IMG/VR virus record: IMGVR_UViG_3300007345_000376
Span: 1-20,833 of that record
Length of the DNA stretch: 20,833 bases
Reading direction: 5' to 3' (one strand)
Source: a virus
Shown here: piece by piece, positions 14,707-19,962 of the stretch
Layout of the letters: each line of letters starts with the position of its first letter
How positions within the stretch are numbered: the stretch's first letter is position 1
Program-made: the position numbers and the translations under genes
Notes under the pieces: generated by a model
The model's input: the letters and a program-made list of their open reading frames with translations, nothing else
The model's database searches: none
What the model was told of the DNA's origin: nothing

Positions 14707-15002
14707 GCGTCACCGCCTTGCGACTTGTCGGACGGATGAAATTCACCGCATAGCCCATAACAAGCGCCGTTGTATGAGTGTTCCTTTCGGTCCCAACCAC
14801 ACGCGACACACCGATCTGCAATGGGGATTTCATCGCGCCTGTCTCCGTGTCTTTGAACGGACGGAATGTTGGTGGTGTTCACCCTGATAGGGCCAAATAA
14901 TATGGTCGCCAGCTTTATCCCGGCCCATACGCCCATCGTCGCGGCCACCGAAAGCAAAAACCACCGCGTCAGTTCGCCCATGAAAAACCCAAGCCATTCC
15001 AT
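14703..15002 (-). CDS. Membrane-anchored Cys-rich (zinc-finger-like) protein (99 aa)
   Basis: The ATG at 15000-15002 shares a base with the upstream TGA (TGATG), with CGGAG about eight bases upstream. Residues 13-37 form a hydrophobic segment (RWFLLSVAATMGVWAGIK, then LATILFG), likely one membrane helix. The C-terminal half has Cys65, Cys68, Cys81 and Cys85 with His74 and His89 (CVACGWDRKEHSYN, CYGLCGEFHP), a C-x2-C ... C-x3-C arrangement that could bind one zinc ion. The combination of an inner-membrane helix with a small zinc-finger-like tail is unusual for such a short phage protein. No family recognised; the Cys motif resembles those in several uncharacterised phage proteins. Confidence 0.65.
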   Translation of the reverse strand: MEWLGFFMGELTRWFLLSVAATMGVWAGIKLATILFGPIRVNTTNIPSVQRHGDRRDEIPIADRCVACGWDRKEHSYNGACYGLCGEFHPSDKSQGGDA

Positions 15003-15397
15003 CACGTTTCTCCGTCTGAGATTGGGGACGTTTCCTGACTGGACACCCTTCGTTCTGCGATTGCGAGGGCTTCGTTAAACCCACCATCCCCCATAAGCCC
15101 CAAAACAGCCACCGCCAGCGTGTCGGCTTCGGTGCGCTCCTCGCCAAGCGTGGTTTCGATCATATTCTTTTCCGCGAGCGCCACATGCAGCGACCGCTCT
15201 AGCTCCTTGATGCGGTCGGTCTGTTCTTGAAGCCACTCCGGCGTTGGCAAGTGGTGATAGACACCTGTGTTTGCATCGGCGATAAACTGCCAACCTGGAC
15301 ATGGATCAAGCACCGTTGCGGGCGGGTGTATGATTGCCGCTTGGGGTTTGCTGAAAGACACGCTCACCAGTTCGTCGCTGTCTGTGCTGTCAGTCAT
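15002..15397 (-). CDS. Hypothetical protein with central coiled coil (131 aa)
   Basis: Starts at the ATG at 15395-15397, which overlaps the stop of the 48-residue gene upstream (ATGA). The N-terminal half has a compact beta-like stretch (CPGWQFIADANTGVYHHLPT). The middle is a helix with heptad spacing (RIKELERSLHVALAEKNMIE), and the tail is acidic and helical. It is soluble. The WLQEQTDRIKELE...LEE organisation is like many phage early proteins with a coiled coil of unknown partner. The stop shares its last base with the next start (TGATG). No function assigned. Confidence 0.65.
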   Translation of the reverse strand: MTDSTDSDELVSVSFSKPQAAIIHPPATVLDPCPGWQFIADANTGVYHHLPTPEWLQEQTDRIKELERSLHVALAEKNMIETTLGEERTEADTLAVAVLGLMGDGGFNEALAIAERRVSSQETSPISDGET

Positions 15398-15540
15398 CGC
15401 CGGGTCACCATTGCAAAGGTTTTCGGATGGACACGAACATTTCTGGCGTATGGACTGATAAAACTCACACCAACGGGGCGCAGATGAAAATCCCCGTCAT
15501 CCCCGCACTTGAACGATTTAACGCGGATGAAGAACAACAT
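15394..15540 (-). CDS. Small basic hypothetical protein (48 aa)
   Basis: A short leftward frame linked at both ends: its ATG at 15538-15540 overlaps the upstream TGA (TGATG), and its TGA at 15394-15396 overlaps the next ATG (ATGA). It fills the 142-base space between two larger genes. The 48 residues look like one small beta-rich domain (MLFFIRVKSFKCGDDGDFHL, then VSFISPYARNVRVHPKTFAM). The amino-acid usage is protein-like. I do not recognise a family with certainty; function unknown. Confidence 0.65.
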   Translation of the reverse strand: MLFFIRVKSFKCGDDGDFHLRPVGVSFISPYARNVRVHPKTFAMVTRR

Positions 15541-16307
15541 CACTCCCCCTCCTGTGCTGCGGTGAGCATGGCTTTGTAGATGTCCCGCATGATGTTGTAA
15601 TCAGAGCCGTCGGCGTCAGGAAGGCGATCACCGCCCGTACTGTTCTCGTATTGGCTTATCCCTCGCGCCAAAACCGCATCTGTCGGCTCCCTCCGCACGG
15701 CGACGTATGTGGCGGGGTTGTAATGGGGGCTGAGTGCTTCCTCGCGCAGCAATTCGTATTGATTGACTTCAACAACAACGTGACCAGAGGGCAACGCATC
15801 TACGCGGCCCTTGTCATACGCTATCTGTGTTATTGTGGCTTCACGTTCTCGCAGCATCTTGTTCTCGGCTAGGAGGGTTTCGAGGAGGGTGGCGGCGCTC
15901 GAGAAGCGGATTTGGTGAAGCGCGTCAAATTGCATCACAAGATCAGGTGTGCGTCGAAGCCACCTTGCAATCTCTCGCACACTCTCCTCTGTGGGTTGTT
16001 GTTCCGGCGTTCTGTCTAAGATTGCTTTCCGACGCTCTATGGCACGCTCTGCGGCAATGTCGGCCCGCTGCACGTATTCGCTTATGTCGTCTCTGGGCTT
16101 CAACAGGTCATCCGCCTGTGCGGCGCGGTCGATGCCCTCAAGGGCGAGATTGCGGGTCGTGCATTCCTTACATTCGCGGCGGCGCTTGTGACCGTAGAAA
16201 TCCCCACCACAATCTTGGCAACGGTTCAGGTATTCCCCGTTCTCATGGTCGAAATCTTCCGTCCAATCGCGGGGGCTTTCGCCGGGCTGGTGCCATTGCT
16301 CAGTCAT
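15540..16307 (-). CDS. Zinc-ribbon-like phage protein of unknown function (255 aa)
   Basis: The ATG at 16305-16307 has GGGAG (16314-16318) about seven bases upstream. Near the N-terminus Cys30, Cys33, Cys46 and Cys49 (RCQDCGGDFYGHKRRREC, then KEC) make a C-x2-C ... C-x2-C knuckle with the GHKRR loop that I recall from many phage hypothetical proteins. Residues 55-160 are helical and charged (RRKAILDRTPEQQPTEESVR). Around 175-200 there is a small beta segment (GHVVVEVNQYELLREEAL), and the last 20 residues (SDYNIMRDIYKAMLTAAQE) are a helix commonly seen at the end of phage early proteins. It may be a composite of modules. Nucleic-acid binding through the ribbon is plausible but unproven. Confidence 0.7.
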   Translation of the reverse strand: MTEQWHQPGESPRDWTEDFDHENGEYLNRCQDCGGDFYGHKRRRECKECTTRNLALEGIDRAAQADDLLKPRDDISEYVQRADIAAERAIERRKAILDRTPEQQPTEESVREIARWLRRTPDLVMQFDALHQIRFSSAATLLETLLAENKMLREREATITQIAYDKGRVDALPSGHVVVEVNQYELLREEALSPHYNPATYVAVRREPTDAVLARGISQYENSTGGDRLPDADGSDYNIMRDIYKAMLTAAQEGE

Positions 16308-16377
16308 TGGTGGACTCCCGATCCAGTTCCCTGCTGCCTTCCGTTGCTGCTTCCAGTTTGGATATGAGGTCAGTCAT
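16300..16377 (-). CDS. Very short protein, possible N-terminal remnant of a common phage protein (25 aa)
   Basis: From the ATG at 16375-16377, inside the end of the upstream gene, to a TGA at 16300-16302 that overlaps the zinc-ribbon gene start. The product MTDLISKLEAATEGSRELD plus six residues matches what I recall as the first 20 residues of a widespread phage protein family (LIxxLExATGPxRELDxxI), whose members are usually 80-150 residues. Here it stops right after RELD. It may be a truncated copy kept because its reading couples translation of the neighbours, or a decayed gene. Confidence 0.5.
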   Translation of the reverse strand: MTDLISKLEAATEGSRELDRESTND

Positions 16378-16582
16378 CGTTCTGTTCCTTTTCCCATGCT
16401 TCGGTCATGGCGGTGTCGATGCGCTCCACATCACTCGGAAAGTTCGGCTCATATAGGCAAACTGCCGCAGCCTTCTCCATACCATCCGTCGCCTCTCGCG
16501 GCCTTACGATGTAGCCAGAGGATTCAAGTGCGGTGAGGGCGGCTTCACCGATTAGGGCGATGATTTGTTCGCGCGGGGTCAT
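16370..16582 (-). CDS. Hypothetical protein (70 aa)
   Basis: The ATG at 16580-16582 overlaps the upstream stop (ATGA). Residues 1-30 form a helix and turn (MTPREQIIALIGEAALTALE, SSGYIVRPRE), followed by a helical, acidic second half ending EAWEKEQNDD. The AL-x-x-SGY-x-x-x-P pattern followed by a short second helix is common in phage proteins of unknown function; there is no metal or catalytic motif. It belongs to the coupled leftward gene chain. The stop overlaps the 25-residue gene. Confidence 0.65.
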   Translation of the reverse strand: MTPREQIIALIGEAALTALESSGYIVRPREATDGMEKAAAVCLYEPNFPSDVERIDTAMTEAWEKEQNDD

Positions 16583-16782
16583 TTCGTTTCATCCTTAGGG
16601 CAATACACGCCGCCGCACTCTTGGTATATCTCGCTGCACTCAGCCATCTTTTTATCGATGGCGTTAAACACGAGGATCCAGCAAACGACTACGCCGGCCA
16701 TGAACACAAAAAACGGCAACAGGTACTTAATCAAGAACCGCGATGCCACAGCGGCGCCGTACCCGATCCAATAAAAGACCAT
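16579..16782 (-). CDS. Small membrane protein (67 aa)
   Basis: The ATG at 16780-16782 shares one base with the upstream TGA (TGATG). A strongly hydrophobic helix covers about residues 20-42 (YLLPFFVFMAGVVVCWILVF), preceded by a weaker segment (VFYWIGYGAAVASRFL) that could be a second helix. The tail is polar and has three Cys residues (Cys49, Cys56 and Cys61). Topology is uncertain. Its place is in the middle of the early leftward chain and not near the lysis genes, so it is more likely a host-takeover or exclusion protein than a holin. No family recognised. Confidence 0.65.
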   Translation of the reverse strand: MVFYWIGYGAAVASRFLIKYLLPFFVFMAGVVVCWILVFNAIDKKMAECSEIYQECGGVYCPKDETK

Positions 16783-16979
16783 CACCCCTGCCCCTCTTCA
16801 CGTTCACTATCATCAACGCACATCGACAGCATCACGTCGGCTATACCGATGACGACCAACTCTGCCGTGTCCTGGCGCATGAACGCGCCAGGTACGGTCT
16901 GATTTGTGTGTAATTCAACAAGAAACTGTCGCAGCAGACGCGCTGTATCTTGTACAGTTCTCAAAGTTCTGGGCGACAT
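16782..16979 (-). CDS. Hypothetical protein containing a strong internal hairpin (65 aa)
   Basis: The ATG at 16977-16979 follows the YqaJ-like gene stop (16981-16983) after a single base. The 65 residues have a basic helical first half (RTLRTVQDTARLLRQFLVEL) and a hydrophobic helix (ELVVIGIADVMLSMCV) before an acidic end. The DNA holds a perfect 8-bp inverted repeat (16871-16892) whose loop carries an in-frame ATG, so a shorter product could be made. A 15-base stretch near the start (16951-16965) is repeated exactly in the divergent control region at 19722-19736. No family recognised. Confidence 0.6.
   Translation of the reverse strand: MSPRTLRTVQDTARLLRQFLVELHTNQTVPGAFMRQDTAELVVIGIADVMLSMCVDDSEREEGQG
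16871..16892 (-). repeat. Perfect 8-bp inverted repeat in a small gene
   Basis: CCTGGCGC (16871-16878) and GCGCCAGG (16885-16892) flank a six-base loop. On the coding (minus) strand the loop is GTTCAT and an in-frame ATG straddles loop and stem. No T-run follows, so it is not a terminator. It may slow translation or shield the internal ATG. Confidence 0.6.
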
Positions 16980-16980
16980 A

Positions 16981-17934
16981 TCAGGACACTTTCTTGATCG
17001 TGAGGGTTGACTGCCGCTTGGAATAAGCCGGCTTGGCTGGCGTCACTTTTTCAGGTTGCGCCTGGTAGTGACGCATCGGCCATTTCACCTCGTAGTCGCC
17101 GATGCGACCAGTTTCATGGTTGCCCAGCAGTTCCTTCAGCACCAACTCAACGTCATCCTTAGTGGCATCACACGCTTTCTTCGCCTGCGATGCGGCGTGG
17201 TGCGCCTCTACCAGTTCCAAAATATCGACATCATCGATGGCGGCCGGCAGATTAATCACCGGCTCGCTATTATCGACTGTCGGCCAGATAATATCGCAGT
17301 CGGCTGAACTCTCGGCGGGGTAATATTCCCGCTCTTCCAAGCGCCGCTCGAAATCCAAAACGGCGTCGGCAATCTGTGTCATCAGCTTGGGGTTGGTGGG
17401 ATAGACGAAGATCCGCAACTCGACGCCGCCATACAGCACCCCGATCGCGGCATACGACAACCCGGTACACATCATGCAACCCTGCACCTGCACCGGGCCA
17501 CGGAACGGCGCCGGCACCAACTCAGCATCGGCGCGGGTCAGCTTGCTCTCCATCACAATGTCGCTGTTGAGCGTGACCGCGTCGGCCCCAATGACATAGA
17601 TGCCATTGGCAGGGTCATGCTTGATGACCTGACCACTGGCATGCCCTACCCCATCGAGGCTGGCGGCCAGCGGCAGCGTCGGGTGACTGAACCCCTGCTT
17701 TGGCTCGTACCATCCGTCCAGCCCCAGACGGTCTGCCATCTCTTGCATAATGACCGGCTCGAGGCGGTTGCCCCAACCCGTGGCCTCGTTGCCTTCCCAA
17801 TCAATCGGGGTGCCATCCCGCTCCATCAGGCACCGGTTCAATGCATCGTTTCTCGTTGACCATGGCGATACGCCCATGATTGCGGGTAGCACGGAACATG
17901 ATGCGTGACGACCATCTGTTAGTTTACCTACCAT
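16981..17934 (-). CDS. YqaJ-type viral recombinase / lambda-exonuclease-like nuclease (317 aa)
   Basis: The protein has the motifs of the YqaJ family (PD-(D/E)XK fold 5'-3' exonucleases): SVLPAIMGVSPWST (14-26), GNRLEPVIMQEM with Glu58, LAASLDG with the metal-binding Asp93, VMESKL with Glu128 and Lys130, and PVQVQGCMMCTG with Gln148/Gln150. A basic C-terminal extension (about 240-317) ends KRQSTLTIKKVS. Such enzymes resect DNA ends for recombination with an annealing protein or process replication intermediates. No annealing partner (RecT/Erf/beta) is seen in the window. The ATG at 17932-17934 has AGGAG about ten bases upstream and lies inside the end of the preceding 57-residue gene, so translation is coupled. 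Length is normal for the family. Confidence 0.88.
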   Translation of the reverse strand: MVGKLTDGRHASCSVLPAIMGVSPWSTRNDALNRCLMERDGTPIDWEGNEATGWGNRLEPVIMQEMADRLGLDGWYEPKQGFSHPTLPLAASLDGVGHASGQVIKHDPANGIYVIGADAVTLNSDIVMESKLTRADAELVPAPFRGPVQVQGCMMCTGLSYAAIGVLYGGVELRIFVYPTNPKLMTQIADAVLDFERRLEEREYYPAESSADCDIIWPTVDNSEPVINLPAAIDDVDILELVEAHHAASQAKKACDATKDDVELVLKELLGNHETGRIGDYEVKWPMRHYQAQPEKVTPAKPAYSKRQSTLTIKKVS

Positions 17935-18097
17935 TAATTTTTCGCTCCTGTAGGTTTGTGGAACTGTGGACGTGATTATCTTTCAGTCGATATGCCAACT
18001 CGGTCGCAATCTCTAAACGACTAGCCGGCGGGTAGTTAGGTGACGCCAAGGCGGCACGAAGGTCTGCCTCTGTGAATTTTTGAAGATCGTGGGTCAT
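17924..18097 (-). CDS. Small hypothetical protein (57 aa)
   Basis: The ATG at 18095-18097 overlaps the upstream stop (ATGA), and the TAA at 17924-17926 lies 11 bases inside the exonuclease gene. The product is soluble and helical (LQKFTEADLRAALASPNYPP, then ASRLEIATELAYRLKDNHVH), with acidic first and basic last parts. A sequence of this size and position directly before a phage exonuclease could be a small partner or just a coupled early gene. The composition and double overlap support a real gene. No family recognised. Confidence 0.65.
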   Translation of the reverse strand: MTHDLQKFTEADLRAALASPNYPPASRLEIATELAYRLKDNHVHSSTNLQERKINGR

Positions 18098-18261
18098 GAC
18101 GGCACCCGCCCGGTGATGATCTGTTGATCGAGTTCAAAGAGGCGGTCGCGGATCTCGCGGAACCTTTCCCAGAACGGGTGGTCATGGAAGTAGTGCGTGG
18201 GATCGGCCTGCATATCTTGCAGTTTTTGCCAGAACTGCGCCCGGTAGCGGTGCAGATCCAT
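18094..18261 (-). CDS. Hypothetical protein (55 aa; could start at TTG 18375 for 93 aa)
   Basis: The first convincing start is the ATG at 18259-18261, giving 55 residues rich in aromatic and charged groups (HRYRAQFWQKLQDMQADPTH, then YFHDHPFWERFREIRDRLFE). The frame is open further right to a TTG at 18375, but that stretch is AT-rich with different codon use and includes two adjacent Cys; it reads more like a regulatory gap. The ribosome site before 18261 is weak (AAGG about 12 bases away). The helical, acidic/basic pattern is typical of an uncharacterised early phage protein. The stop overlaps the next gene by ATGA. Confidence 0.6.
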   Translation of the reverse strand: MDLHRYRAQFWQKLQDMQADPTHYFHDHPFWERFREIRDRLFELDQQIITGRVPS

Positions 18262-18437
18262 CAGATCGACAGCCTTATCTGCCCCTTTTGCCGAGGCACA
18301 ACATGCTGATATTGCTGTCGATTTATCTGAATATAAATTATGCGACTTTAACGGATATGCTTGTATTTTTATCAAGGCCTTGCCCCCAAGTATTGATAAT
18401 CAACTTCTCAAACGGTTGAGATTATTCTACCACAAGA
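18262..18437. promoter_or_regulatory. AT-rich gap with three inverted repeats, probable control region
   Basis: This 176-base space, between two leftward genes, is the AT-richest part of the cluster. It holds the inverted repeats ACCACA/TGTGGT (18429-18446, spanning the upstream gene's stop), TCTCAA/TTGAGA (18406-18421) and the palindrome TTGATAATCAA (18393-18403). TTGATA at 18370-18375 on the minus strand could be a -35 box, but I see no convincing -10 at the right distance. An internal leftward promoter with operators is the best guess. If the TTG at 18375 is used, part of it is coding. Confidence 0.4.
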
Positions 18438-18692
18438 TTATGTGGTCTTGCCCTTGTATTTGCTGCCGCGCTTCAGATCCATCGAGGCCCATGTGCAGTG
18501 CATTCTGGCCTCGAGGATCTTCGCCGTAATCCGCTGCTCATGTGCAGCGATCTCGGCCAGATCGTCAGCAAGTTTTCGTAGGATGATTGCGGCTGAGTGG
18601 ATATCGTCCAAGCAAACCATCGGCACGGTGATGCGGGTGCATTCGCTCTGGAAATACACAGCACTGTTCCGTTTAGGCACATCGTGATGCAT
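18438..18692 (-). CDS. Hypothetical protein next to recombinase (84 aa)
   Basis: Starts at the ATG at 18690-18692, four bases after the recombinase stop, with AGGGGGA about 12 bases upstream. The product has a beta-like start (SAVYFQSECTRITVPMVCLD), a helical middle (AAIILRKLADDLAEIAAHEQ) and a basic end (LKRGSKYKGKTT). It is soluble and has three Cys. A different frame beginning at the ATG that overlaps the recombinase stop (18697-18699) has poor protein character and is rejected. It is close enough to the recombinase to be co-translated, but no functional link can be shown. Confidence 0.6.
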   Translation of the reverse strand: MHHDVPKRNSAVYFQSECTRITVPMVCLDDIHSAAIILRKLADDLAEIAAHEQRITAKILEARMHCTWASMDLKRGSKYKGKTT

Positions 18693-18695
18693 ATA

Positions 18696-19370
18696 TCATG
18701 TCCCCCTTTTCATTATATTTGACACCTGTGACGGATGCCACACCTCGCCGCCCCTCGGTGTCTTGATGCCCCTGTTCTGCAATGCTCTCGCAATTTCGCG
18801 CAGTGTTGTAGCAGCACCGCTTTCAATCAGTGAAGAAATAATAGGTTTAACGTTAGAAGCATATTTGTCGGCCTTTTGAACCTTTACCTTATTCCCGGCC
18901 TTACTGCCGATCTCTGGGGTTGGTGAGCCGAGTTCCGCGCCCCGCGCTTTGAGGGCGGCCAAGGCCGCCTTTGTACGCTCCGAAATAACCTCGCGCTCAT
19001 GCTCGGCGACGGCCGCCAGGATATGGATCGTCAGCTTGTTCGCTTCAGGCATATCGCAGCAGATGAAGTCGATACGATCTTCCATCAACTTGGTGACAAA
19101 GTGAACATTGCGGTATAACCGATCGAGCTTGGCGACGATCAATGTTGCCTTGTGTTTCTTACAGGCGGCGATCGCTGCTTCCAATTGCGGCCGGTGCTTT
19201 TTGCCAGATCCGCTTTCGACTTCGACAAATTCTTCGACCAATGACCAGTTCCCGCCGTTCAGATATTCAGCCACGGTCTTGCGCTGGGCATCGAGGCCGA
19301 GGCCTGACTGTCCCTGCCGCAAGGTGCTGACCCTGTAATATGCTACGAACTTACCATTGTGCTGTGCCAC
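18696..19370 (-). CDS. Serine site-specific recombinase / resolvase family (224 aa)
   Basis: The N-terminal catalytic domain has YYRVSTLRQG (11-20) with nucleophile Ser15, LDAQR (26-30), AKLDRLYRN (80-88) with Asp83, Arg84 and Arg87, and the long helix AEHEREVISERTKAALAALK. The C-terminal part (about 165-224) has TTLREIARALQNRGIKTPRG followed by W-HPSQVSNIMKRG, the DNA-binding helix-turn-helix seen at the end of many phage and transposon serine recombinases. At 224 residues it is longer than a simple resolvase (about 185) and much shorter than a large serine integrase (over 400). Likely roles are resolution or inversion; attachment by this enzyme alone is unlikely but not excluded. The GTG start at 19368-19370 has AAGGGTG upstream. 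It is the second gene after the divergent control region. Confidence 0.85.
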   Translation of the reverse strand: MAQHNGKFVAYYRVSTLRQGQSGLGLDAQRKTVAEYLNGGNWSLVEEFVEVESGSGKKHRPQLEAAIAACKKHKATLIVAKLDRLYRNVHFVTKLMEDRIDFICCDMPEANKLTIHILAAVAEHEREVISERTKAALAALKARGAELGSPTPEIGSKAGNKVKVQKADKYASNVKPIISSLIESGAATTLREIARALQNRGIKTPRGGEVWHPSQVSNIMKRGT

Positions 19371-19382
19371 GATCGGTCACCC

Positions 19383-19598
19383 TTAATTTGAAAATGCCAA
19401 AACGACGATCTCTTTAATTTCCTTCAGCCGGAGATTTTTACGGCTGTTGATCTTCTGCACGATCTCTTCAGATATTGTCTGGCTGAAGTGCGGCTTGAAG
19501 ATCCATCCCTTGCGACTGCTGAACAGCCAGCCAACCTGGTGAAAGTTTACAATCACCTTGTGCATCCCGACGTCTGATCTTTGAAATGCAATGGACAT
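19383..19598 (-). CDS. Small basic protein, first gene of the leftward operon (71 aa)
   Basis: The ATG at 19596-19598 has GAGAGGAG (about 19606-19613) upstream, and the leftward promoter-like elements lie 29-58 bases before it. The product is basic and mixed alpha/beta (KVIVNFHQVGWLFSSRKGWI, then EEIVQKINSRKNLRLKEIKE). It is 12 bases from the recombinase start and probably in the same transcript. As a small basic protein before a serine recombinase it could be a recombination-direction or DNA-binding factor, but it has no recognised helix-turn-helix and I cannot assign a family. Confidence 0.6.
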   Translation of the reverse strand: MSIAFQRSDVGMHKVIVNFHQVGWLFSSRKGWIFKPHFSQTISEEIVQKINSRKNLRLKEIKEIVVLAFSN

Positions 19599-19626
19599 TT
19601 AATCGCTCCTCTCTCGGTATGCCCAT

Positions 19627-19656
19627 CTTGTACCAATCTTGTACCATCACTGTCAA
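19627..19656 (-). promoter_or_regulatory. Leftward promoter candidate for the recombinase operon
   Basis: Reading the minus strand, TTGACA (19651-19656) is a perfect sigma70 -35 box, and TACAAG (19627-19632, four of six matches to TATAAT) lies 18 bases downstream; spacing 17 gives GTACAA. The -10 overlaps the tandem 11-base repeat ATCTTGTACCA (19625-19635, 19636-19646), so a protein bound there would block it. It reads toward the 71-residue gene. Confidence 0.6.
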
Positions 19657-19726
19657 GTACCCAAATGGTACTAAAATAGTACAAGTCGGTTCTTGACAAA
19701 AAAATCGTCCTCGTCCATAGATGTAC
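19630..19726. promoter_or_regulatory. Operator array: six GTAC-centred sites, several exactly 11 bp apart
   Basis: GTAC occurs at 19630, 19641, 19657, 19668, 19679 and 19723. The distances are 11, 16, 11, 11 and 44 (four times 11) bases. Flanks extend the sites toward T(T/A)GTACCA in either orientation: TTGTACCA at the first two, TAGTACCA and TTGTACT on the minus strand at the fourth and fifth, AAGTACCC at the third. The third and fourth form GTACC-5-GGTAC; the fourth and fifth form GTACTA-3-TAGTAC. They cover both promoter candidates. Chance alone would give less than one GTAC in this length. The array looks like binding sites for a ribbon-helix-helix repressor, whose gene begins at 19768. 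Confidence 0.65.
19693..19721 (+). promoter_or_regulatory. Rightward promoter candidate for the regulator/RuvC operon
   Basis: TTGACA (19693-19698) is a perfect -35 box. A weak -10-like CATAGA (19716-19721, three of six matches) lies 17 bases downstream. One GTAC site (19723) overlaps the likely start of transcription. The divergent leftward -35 is only 36 bases away, so both promoters share one control region. The -10 match is poor, so an activator or a different consensus may apply. Confidence 0.5.
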
Positions 19727-19767
19727 AGTTCTCAAACGGACCCACACACAACATCTAGGAATTTGAC

Positions 19768-19962
19768 GTGGCAAAAAAGATCCAAACCCAACTCTGGTTA
19801 TCGGCTTCGACACACGCCGCGCTAAAAAAAGTCGCGGCCAGAGAAGGTTTGTCGATGACGCAACTGGCCGACGACATCCTGACCCAGTATCTGCCGCAGC
19901 GTGACGCTGACGCCATCGATCGGCTCAAGCGGATCGCCCAGCTTGCGGGTCAGACAGCATGA
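19768..19962 (+). CDS. Ribbon-helix-helix regulator, Arc/CopG-like (64 aa)
   Basis: The GTG at 19768 follows TAGGA (19756-19760) at 7 bases. The short product has a likely beta strand (KKIQTQLWL, residues 3-11), a helix (THAALKKVAAREG), the turn LSM and a second helix (TQLADDILTQYL), the standard ribbon-helix-helix arrangement of dimeric phage and plasmid repressors. Residues on the strand contact DNA in such proteins. The last 20 residues form a charged helix. It lies directly downstream of the GTAC array, so autoregulation and control of the divergent operon are likely. The stop overlaps the RuvC-like gene by ATGA. The family call is from pattern, not from alignment. Confidence 0.75.
   Translation: MAKKIQTQLWLSASTHAALKKVAAREGLSMTQLADDILTQYLPQRDADAIDRLKRIAQLAGQTA

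Noticed and set aside
15827-16456. 209-residue plus-strand frame opposite the zinc-ribbon gene
   Set aside because: It covers the antisense of several coupled small genes and has Arg/Ser-rich non-protein-like content.
18262-18375. N-terminal 38 residues from TTG 18375 on the 55-residue gene
   Set aside because: AT-rich, different codon use and inverted repeats suggest a control region; kept only as an alternative.
18473-18682. Alternative reverse frame after the recombinase, with an ATG overlapping its stop
   Set aside because: The product is Trp/Ser/Arg-rich and unlike a folded protein; the frame starting at 18692 is better.
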